59,082 nucleotides of DNA from an uncultured Clostridia bacterium (GTDB lineage: Bacteria; Bacillota; Clostridia; Oscillospirales; Acutalibacteraceae), in the NCBI GenBank assembly GCA_904399395.1, contig CAJFPJ010000071.1, positions 1 to 59,082 of the forward strand, read 5' to 3'. Position 1 is the first letter of the stretch. The number at the start of each line of letters is the position of its first letter. The translations under genes were made by a program, and so were the position numbers. Of this stretch, positions 54,036 through 59,082 are shown piece after piece. Below the pieces are notes generated by a model, which had not been told where the DNA came from, did no database searches, and saw only the letters and a program-made list of their open reading frames with translations.

Positions 54036-55016
54036 TTAGAATACGGCTGTATCCGAAAACAGTCTGGAAATCCAGTTGGTAATAACCAGCAGGACAACAG
54101 CAATTAGGACTTTGAAGAGGCCCACGGCTGTTCCGAAGGAATACTGGCCCATTTCCAGACCATACCGATACACATAGGTATCGATGGTTTCATAAAACTC
54201 GCGGGTAGTAGCGCTGCCCAAAAGCAGATGCTGCTCGAAACCACCGTTGATAATGCCGCCCACACCCAAAATAAAGAGCATGATAATTGTAGAAGAGATG
54301 CCAGGAATTGTAATATGCCACACCATTCCCCAACGCCCGAGGCCATCCACAGCGCCAGCTTGGTAAAGCTCCTGATCAATTCCCGCCATAGCGGACATAT
54401 AGATGATGGAACTCCAGCCCATAGTTTTCCAAATATTGAGGGCTGTGATAAAAATCCAGTATGTATCACCCTTTGTAACGATATTTACAGGTTCTTCCAA
54501 AAGCCCCATATTAATAAGGACTTCGTTCACGATACCATCTGTACTGAAAAGAGACATGGCCAAAGACGCCACAACCACCCAGCTCACAAAATGAGGAAGA
54601 TAGCTGACCGTCTGCAGAACGCGCTTCATCGTCTTGAACCTGAGCTCGTTAAGCATCAGCGCCAGAATGATCGAAGCAACAAATCCTATCGTAATGTTCA
54701 GCCCACCCATTACCAGCGTATTACGGATTACAAGCCATACATCCGGCAGAGAGAAGAACTGTTTGAAATATTTCAGCCCTACAAATTCAGAGCCGAAAAA
54801 ACCCTTTCGGACCTTATAATCGATAAATGCCATGATAAATGCCATATAGTTTCCCAACATGGGAAGCAGATAAAAAACTATCATGAAGGCCAGGGCAAGG
54901 ATCGAAACGATCCACAGCTGCCTATCCCTCTTGAATTCACGCTTTAGTTTCTGAAACCGCCCGGATTTTACGCCAACCGGCTGCACAGAGGCCGCAGCCC
55001 CTTTTTGCTTAGCCAT
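54036..55016 (-). CDS. Carbohydrate ABC transporter permease (LplB-like)
   Basis: A 326-residue permease with six hydrophobic segments after a basic N-terminus (KLKREFKRDRQLW), LplB family stretches YLLPMLGNYMAFIMAFIDYK and GMWHIT-like WGMVWHITIPGI, and an EAA loop (QELYQAGAVDGLGRWG). First permease of the glycan uptake operon, 13 bases before the second. Which glycan is carried is not known. Confidence 0.93.
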   Translation of the reverse strand: MAKQKGAAASVQPVGVKSGRFQKLKREFKRDRQLWIVSILALAFMIVFYLLPMLGNYMAFIMAFIDYKVRKGFFGSEFVGLKYFKQFFSLPDVWLVIRNTLVMGGLNITIGFVASIILALMLNELRFKTMKRVLQTVSYLPHFVSWVVVASLAMSLFSTDGIVNEVLINMGLLEEPVNIVTKGDTYWIFITALNIWKTMGWSSIIYMSAMAGIDQELYQAGAVDGLGRWGMVWHITIPGISSTIIMLFILGVGGIINGGFEQHLLLGSATTREFYETIDTYVYRYGLEMGQYSFGTAVGLFKVLIAVVLLVITNWISRLFSDTAVF

Positions 55017-55057
55017 AAATCCACCCCTTACTTCTGCAAAGAAAGAGGGGCCGTATC

Positions 55058-55956
55058 TTACACGCTCATGCAGGAATCATAGTCGTGGGTGATAAAATCG
55101 GGGTCGATCAGGCCGTCTGTCCAGAAACGGTTGATATACTTGGCGATTTCCTGAGCACGATCGTCAAACATCCAGTAAACCATGTTGTTGTCATCGTCCA
55201 AGGCATAATCGTCATAGAAGCCCCAAGTGCCCTGCAACGTATCCAGCATATAATACAGGTCATAATCAGAAAGTGCATAGACCTTCTGGCCATCTTCATT
55301 GGTGGGATGGTTTGCTACAACCTGCCTGATCTGCTGATAATACTCCTCGGGAGTGGTATATATCTCTGTATTGAGTTCCTTCCACCAGTCATACCGCATG
55401 GAGAAGGAATATCCCACCGTATCCACCTTGAAGCCATAACCGGCAGGCGTGATGTAAATCTCGCCGTTTTCTTCCTGGAACATGGGCAGATATTCTCCAA
55501 CTTCTGTTAGGATATCTTTTCCATAGTTGTTCAGAAGACCGGTCAGTTCAAGGGCCGCATCGGAATCCACAAACGCCTGGGCGGCAGGTTCTGTGGCATG
55601 TGTAATCAAATCAGGATAATCGCCGGAATTCAACATCGAATTCAGGCGCTGCGTGCATTCATCCAAATACACTTCCTTATGGATGACAACGTTGAATTTT
55701 TCTTTCAGGAATTTCCCATACATGTCGTCGCATTTATCCAAATCTTCCTGGAAGGTTACAGGATCCGCCACGCCACAATAGGCAGAAAATTCCAATGCTT
55801 CCTCGGGGATCTCCCACCCGTATTCATTGACAATGCCAGAGCCGGTAGAAGAACCGCCTCCTGAACTTTCTCCGCCGCTGTTATTGCAGGCGCTCGCCAT
55901 CAACATAACAGCAGTAGCCAGCAACAGCGAAACTCCCTGTTTCCACAGTTTGCCAT
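55058..55956 (-). pseudogene. Sugar-binding lipoprotein (LplA-like), frameshifted and truncated
   Basis: An extracellular solute-binding lipoprotein (lipobox ASAC, Ser/Gly linker, then EYGWEIPEEALEFSAYCGVADP) that should feed the two permeases. Two defects are visible. The ribosome site GGAG and ATG at 55956 lead into a frame that is one base off; one more A in the GGCAAACTG run would give MAKLWKQGVSLLL in the lipoprotein frame. The product also ends at about 300 residues (HDYDSCMSV), where family members run to about 500-560. An in-frame ATG further 5' (about 55991) lacks a ribosome site. Either a decayed gene or, for the first defect, a sequencing error. Confidence 0.6.
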
Positions 55957-56104
55957 GGTCATTACTCCTTTCCTGTTTCTTGCATGTCATCGCCATCAAA
56001 ACGAATGGATAAAGAAACTGCCCGGAAAAGCACAGTTTATCGTGCACCGGGGAGTAATGAAAATCATAAAAAATGCGCCTCATATGAGACGTATTCGTTT
56101 AGAA

Positions 56105-56154
56105 TTGTATCGATTGCTAAGGTGGAACATTTCCTTATTTGTAAATCGATTCAA
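56105..56154. promoter_or_regulatory. Paired ATCGAT sites, candidate LacI operators
   Basis: TTGTATCGATTGC and TGTAAATCGATTCAA share an ATCGATT core with the CpG centre typical of LacI-family operators. Their centres are 36 bases apart, just downstream of the transport promoter. Confidence 0.4.
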
Positions 56155-56177
56155 TTTTGATTTTCTATGGCAGATCT

Positions 56178-56206
56178 ATGATAGTACTTTTCAAAAAGTA
56201 TGTCAA
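56178..56206 (-). promoter_or_regulatory. Promoter of the glycan transport operon
   Basis: On the minus strand TTGACA (56201-56206), 17-base spacer, TATCAT (56178-56183). The spacer is itself a palindrome (TACTTTT-TG-AAAAGTA), a candidate operator. Confidence 0.7.
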
Positions 56207-56275
56207 CTAATTTCATAAAATTATTTTTATCTTCTGTATTGATTTATTCATATTTTTTCATTGTCTTTTCTACAC

Positions 56276-56304
56276 TTGCATTTATTTTCTATATATGGTA
56301 GAAT
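56276..56304 (+). promoter_or_regulatory. Promoter of the LacI regulator gene
   Basis: TTGCAT (56276-56281), 17-base spacer, TAGAAT (56299-56304), 33 bases before the start codon. Confidence 0.65.
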
Positions 56305-56336
56305 ATTATACCGGTTCAAAAATTGGAGTGAAGAAT

Positions 56337-57386
56337 ATGACCATCCATGACATCGCGCGTCTGGCGGGTGTTTCCGCCGGAACGGTATCCAATGTGCTCA
56401 ACCACTCTGCAAAAGTTTCTCCTAAAACGGAAAAAAAGGTTTGGAAAATCATTGAAGAAGTGGACTATGTTCCAAACAATATGGCCAGAGGACTGAAATC
56501 GAGCAACACACGCACAATTTGTATTATTTCAGAAGATATCAACGCTTTTCCTGCGGCTTCTATAGTAGACGGGATCTGCGAATTCTGCCGGGAACAGGAT
56601 TATCACATTGTACTTTCCAACCTGCGGATTCACCCCATGATCCAAGGCTATCATTATGACGACTATCTGACAGGGGAACAGTTTAAAAAAGACCTGAACG
56701 ATGCCGTCCAACAAGCTCGGGCATTAAGCGTCTGCGGGATTTTGTATGTCAGTATATATCCCAGAGATATCCAGGATATTTTACCAAAACTGGATATTCC
56801 TGTTACCTACTGCTATGCCTACTCCCACGGAAACAATTACTGCGTAAACTGCGACGACTTTCAAGGGGGAAAGCTGGCTACAGATCATCTAATTGCCATG
56901 GGGCACAGCAAAATAGGATTGCTCTGCGGCGTATTTGACGGTTTACCCACCCATAAGCGTCTTCTGGGGTATCAGACTGCTCTAATGGAAAATTCCATCC
57001 CTTATATTCCGGAATACATCATTGCTGGGGCGGGCTGGTCCTATGAAGACGGATATCGAGGCTGCCAGCAGCTTCTGGATCTACCCGATCCTCCTACAGC
57101 AATTTTTGCTATGTGTGACCACATGGCCTATGGCGCTATGAATGCAGCCCACGAGAGAGGCCTGCGTATTCCAGAAGATCTATCCATCCACGGATATGAC
57201 AATATGGATTTTTCCCCTATGGCGTACCCAGCTTTGAGCACCGTGGCCATGCCCCTTCATGATATCGGGCGGGAAGGTGCCCGTATCGTAATCGACCTAG
57301 TGGAAAAACGGCACCCTAAAGAGCAAGGAACTCTTCTTGCGTGCACGCATATTCCCCGAGATTCCGTCGCGCCTCCAAAGGAATAA
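56337..57386 (+). CDS. LacI family transcriptional regulator
   Basis: A 349-residue repressor: N-terminal helix-turn-helix MTIHDIARLAGVSAGTVSNVLN, hinge helix YVPNNMARGLKS and a periplasmic-binding-like ligand domain (GHSKIGLLCG, IFAMCDHMAYGAMNAAHERGLRIPEDLSIHGYDN in part). It is divergent from the glycan ABC/DUF5695 operon and probably controls it in response to the imported sugar. The ATG at 56337 follows GGAGTG by 7 bases; the frame is open 14 codons earlier but inside the promoter region. Confidence 0.94.
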   Translation: MTIHDIARLAGVSAGTVSNVLNHSAKVSPKTEKKVWKIIEEVDYVPNNMARGLKSSNTRTICIISEDINAFPAASIVDGICEFCREQDYHIVLSNLRIHPMIQGYHYDDYLTGEQFKKDLNDAVQQARALSVCGILYVSIYPRDIQDILPKLDIPVTYCYAYSHGNNYCVNCDDFQGGKLATDHLIAMGHSKIGLLCGVFDGLPTHKRLLGYQTALMENSIPYIPEYIIAGAGWSYEDGYRGCQQLLDLPDPPTAIFAMCDHMAYGAMNAAHERGLRIPEDLSIHGYDNMDFSPMAYPALSTVAMPLHDIGREGARIVIDLVEKRHPKEQGTLLACTHIPRDSVAPPKE

Positions 57387-57422
57387 GTCTCCAGCATAAA
57401 ATACTGCGGTTGTTCGAGATAG

Positions 57423-57459
57423 AAAAAGGCTGAGAGCATTTTATGCTCTCAGCCTTTTT
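57423..57459. terminator. Bidirectional terminator
   Basis: Perfect arms AAAAAGGCTGAGAGCAT / ATGCTCTCAGCCTTTTT; ends the LacI gene and may serve the convergent diguanylate cyclase gene 130 bases away. Confidence 0.9.
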
Positions 57460-57589
57460 ATCATTTCATGAAGGTTTGCAATACTTCTAGATTTTATATA
57501 TTTCAAATAATACAAGCCATAAATCAAAAGAGGCCAGGAGTAGCCTATATCTATCCTCCGAAAAAATTACGAATAATACATGTATACCC

Positions 57590-58531
57590 CTAAACAATCA
57601 TATATTGATTTTTTCCATGGGTCTTTACAGTATATAATGCAGAGTCCGCACGCTGAAATGCAGCTTCCAACGTCTCGCCCTCAAGAACAGCTGTGCCCCC
57701 TATGGAAATTCCCGGCCACGCTTTTTCATTTTTTCCGCCATCCGCAACACTCTTTAGGAGTCTCTGCAATAACTCTCCCACATCTTTTCTATCGCTTAAA
57801 TCGTTGCACAGTAGGATGAATTCGTCACCACCCATACGGCACACTATATCGTGAGAACGAACAGCAGACGTCAAAACTCCTGCCATTTTCTGAAGCACAT
57901 TATTCCCAGCCATATGGCCAAAAGTGTCATTAATATGCTTAAAATCATCCAAATCCATGACAAAGAGCCAAGTTCCATTTTTTTCTATGGTCGTAAACAC
58001 TTCTTCAAATGTGCGATAGTTCATCAAACCGGTCAAGCTGTCTCTTCGTGCTAAATTTGTCAAAATATTAATTTTTTCCTGAGATTTTCGTATTTGATTG
58101 GAAAGCGTTTTAGGGTAGTATTCTCCATTCAACTGCTCCATGTTAGGCATGGATTGATGAATATGGATAAGTCTCCAGTCCTCACCCACCTTCTTATATA
58201 AAAAGGAAAAACGGCTATCCATGTTGATATAAATACTTTTGTCTTCGCTTTCCCACCATATGTATATACCACCATATACCAAAGAAACATCGGATGTAAT
58301 TTTCTTTTCTTCGCACCAAAAATCTTTGAACTGAAACTGAATGTCCTCGCGCTCTTCTACTTCCACGGCTAGAGCTTTAGCAAATTCATCTATATTCTTA
58401 TAGAACTCATGCTTTCCGGTGCCAATGATAATACATTCCGGATCAAGAATTTCCATCATATCCAGAGTTTTCTGCTTCTTGGCCAAAAAATAGGTTTCCC
58501 ACACTTCTTTCGTAAGCTTAAGAAGATCCAT
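57590..58531 (-). CDS. Diguanylate cyclase with NTF2/SnoaL-like sensor domain
   Basis: A 313-residue signalling protein. Residues about 1-130 look like an NTF2-like (SnoaL/CaMKII-association type) domain (YGGIYIWWESEDKSIYINMDSRFSFLYKK in part), a likely ligand sensor. A short coiled linker leads to a GGDEF domain with RDSLTGLMNYRTF, DLDDFKHINDTFGH and the active motif GGDEF at 234-238. The product-inhibition I-site RSHD (225-228) sits five residues before it. It should make c-di-GMP; no EAL domain. No membrane segment, so cytosolic. Confidence 0.92.
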   Translation of the reverse strand: MDLLKLTKEVWETYFLAKKQKTLDMMEILDPECIIIGTGKHEFYKNIDEFAKALAVEVEEREDIQFQFKDFWCEEKKITSDVSLVYGGIYIWWESEDKSIYINMDSRFSFLYKKVGEDWRLIHIHQSMPNMEQLNGEYYPKTLSNQIRKSQEKINILTNLARRDSLTGLMNYRTFEEVFTTIEKNGTWLFVMDLDDFKHINDTFGHMAGNNVLQKMAGVLTSAVRSHDIVCRMGGDEFILLCNDLSDRKDVGELLQRLLKSVADGGKNEKAWPGISIGGTAVLEGETLEAAFQRADSALYTVKTHGKNQYMIV

Positions 58532-58902
58532 AGTTTGCCCCTTCCATAATCAGATTTACCCTTTTGAAACAAACAGAACAGTATTCTTTTTATAGTTTGG
58601 GCATTTCGATGCCATATATTCCAAAACGACACATACTATTCTACTGATGAAATGTATATATATGATATCATTTTATAGATATTTGAGCAATATTCAAAAT
58701 TAACAGATAAAAAGAACTGAGAGCATCCCTTAATTTTTATCCTTTCATATGCATAACATACTGAAAAGTAAGTATCTTTAAATTATCTTTATTTGAAGCG
58801 TAGAAGCTTATAGCAAATAATCTTCGAATATATTTAGCCGGTTGGTAAGTTAGTGGGTTAACACCCCTAAACTGCCAACCAGTTTCCAGAAGAACTTCTC
58901 AC
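58532..58902. other. Intergenic stretch with one hairpin
   Basis: AT-rich, no gene seen. A 41-base near-palindrome at 58840-58880 (arms GGTTGG / CCAACC plus inner TTAG-GGGT matches) has no T-run on either strand. Confidence 0.45.
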
Positions 58903-58940
58903 ACAACAAAAGAAGCCATCCGGTTCATCCGAATGGCTTC
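58903..58940 (-). terminator. Terminator of the rRNA/tRNA-Asn transcript
   Basis: Arms AGAAGCCAT / ATGGCTTCT with an inner CGG/CCG match and a minus-strand TTTTGTTGT tail. Confidence 0.85.
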
Positions 58941-58945
58941 TTTTC

Positions 58946-59021
58946 TGGCTCCCCCTGTTGGACTCGAACCAACGACCCTGCGGTTAACAGCCGCATGCTC
59001 TACCGGCTGAGCTAAGGAGGA
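58946..59021 (-). tRNA. tRNA-Asn (GTT)
   Basis: A 76-base cloverleaf: acceptor TCCTCCT / AGGGGGA, D-arm GCTC-AGCCGGTA-GAGC, anticodon stem TGCGG with loop CTGTTAA (anticodon GTT) and CCGCA, T-arm TTGG-TTCGAGT-CCAA, and encoded CCA. It lies just after the 5S rRNA. Confidence 0.97.
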
Positions 59022-59029
59022 ATATTTGA

Positions 59030-59082
59030 GTTGGCGTCTTCCTATTGTTCCAGGCCGTTGCCAGCCAAGTATCGTCGGCACC
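59030..59082 (-). rRNA. 5S rRNA, 3' end (partial)
   Basis: On the minus strand the sequence from the window edge reads GGTGCCGACGATACTTGGC, then an AACGGCCTGG-AACAATAGGA block and GACGCCAACTC, matching the 3' half of bacterial 5S rRNA. The 5' part lies beyond the window. Confidence 0.8.

Overview
The window looks like chromosome of an anaerobic, low-to-mid GC Clostridia (Firmicutes/Bacillota), probably an Oscillospirales-type gut commensal. The evidence is a SCIFF ranthipeptide with its radical SAM maturase, a FabK-type fatty acid synthesis operon, single-chain glycyl-tRNA synthetase, a SigI/RsgI sigma/anti-sigma pair, a NifU-like/GGGtGRT pair, LplB/CarB-type sugar permeases and consensus Gram-positive promoters. 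The species assignment is inference from gene content. No phage, insertion sequence or CRISPR array was seen.

Layout. 1-220: the 5' half of a tRNA-Pro-like sequence, broken at the anticodon loop, beside a repeated GC-rich element. 330-9230: GtrA-like membrane protein, glycyl-tRNA synthetase, two esterases, a PLP amino acid decarboxylase, and the SCIFF peptide with its maturase. 9430-12150: a lipoprotein and an autoregulated GntR(YtrA)-ABC transporter operon. 12190-22780, mostly minus strand: a cell-surface von Willebrand A protein, an rsmE-SDR-DUF2264 operon, an atypical phosphoribosyltransferase, a small anchored protein and secA. 23060-26440: the NifU-like/GGGtGRT pair, an AAC(3)-family acetyltransferase and a small Cys-rich protein.

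26880-32860 is the most unusual part. sigI-rsgI is followed by an operon encoding a lipoprotein with an RsgI-like ectodomain, PepSY domain and Asp-rich repeats, then a VTC polyphosphate-polymerase-domain protein, a DUF4956 membrane protein and a secreted CotH-type kinase. The same promoter-like signature (ACCCC, 19 nt, CGTA), resembling SigI promoters, precedes both sigI and the lipoprotein operon. I read it as one self-regulated envelope stress or surface phosphorylation/polyphosphate module.

33150-34526 is a purine-type NCS2 permease with a structured leader. 34798-45972 is a complete type II fatty acid synthesis operon (MarR/FabT-like regulator, fabH, acpP, fabK, fabD, fabG, fabF, accB, fabZ, accC, accD, accA) ending in a DegV/FakB-like fatty-acid-binding protein. 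It has a consensus promoter, a candidate FabT-type operator and a possible switch-like RNA leader before accC. 46694-57386 is a glycan-use locus: two large paralogous DUF5695-like proteins, two ABC permeases and a substrate-binding lipoprotein that looks frameshifted and truncated, opposite a divergent LacI regulator. The right end holds a diguanylate cyclase, tRNA-Asn and the 3' end of a 5S rRNA, so an rRNA operon ends there (all minus strand).
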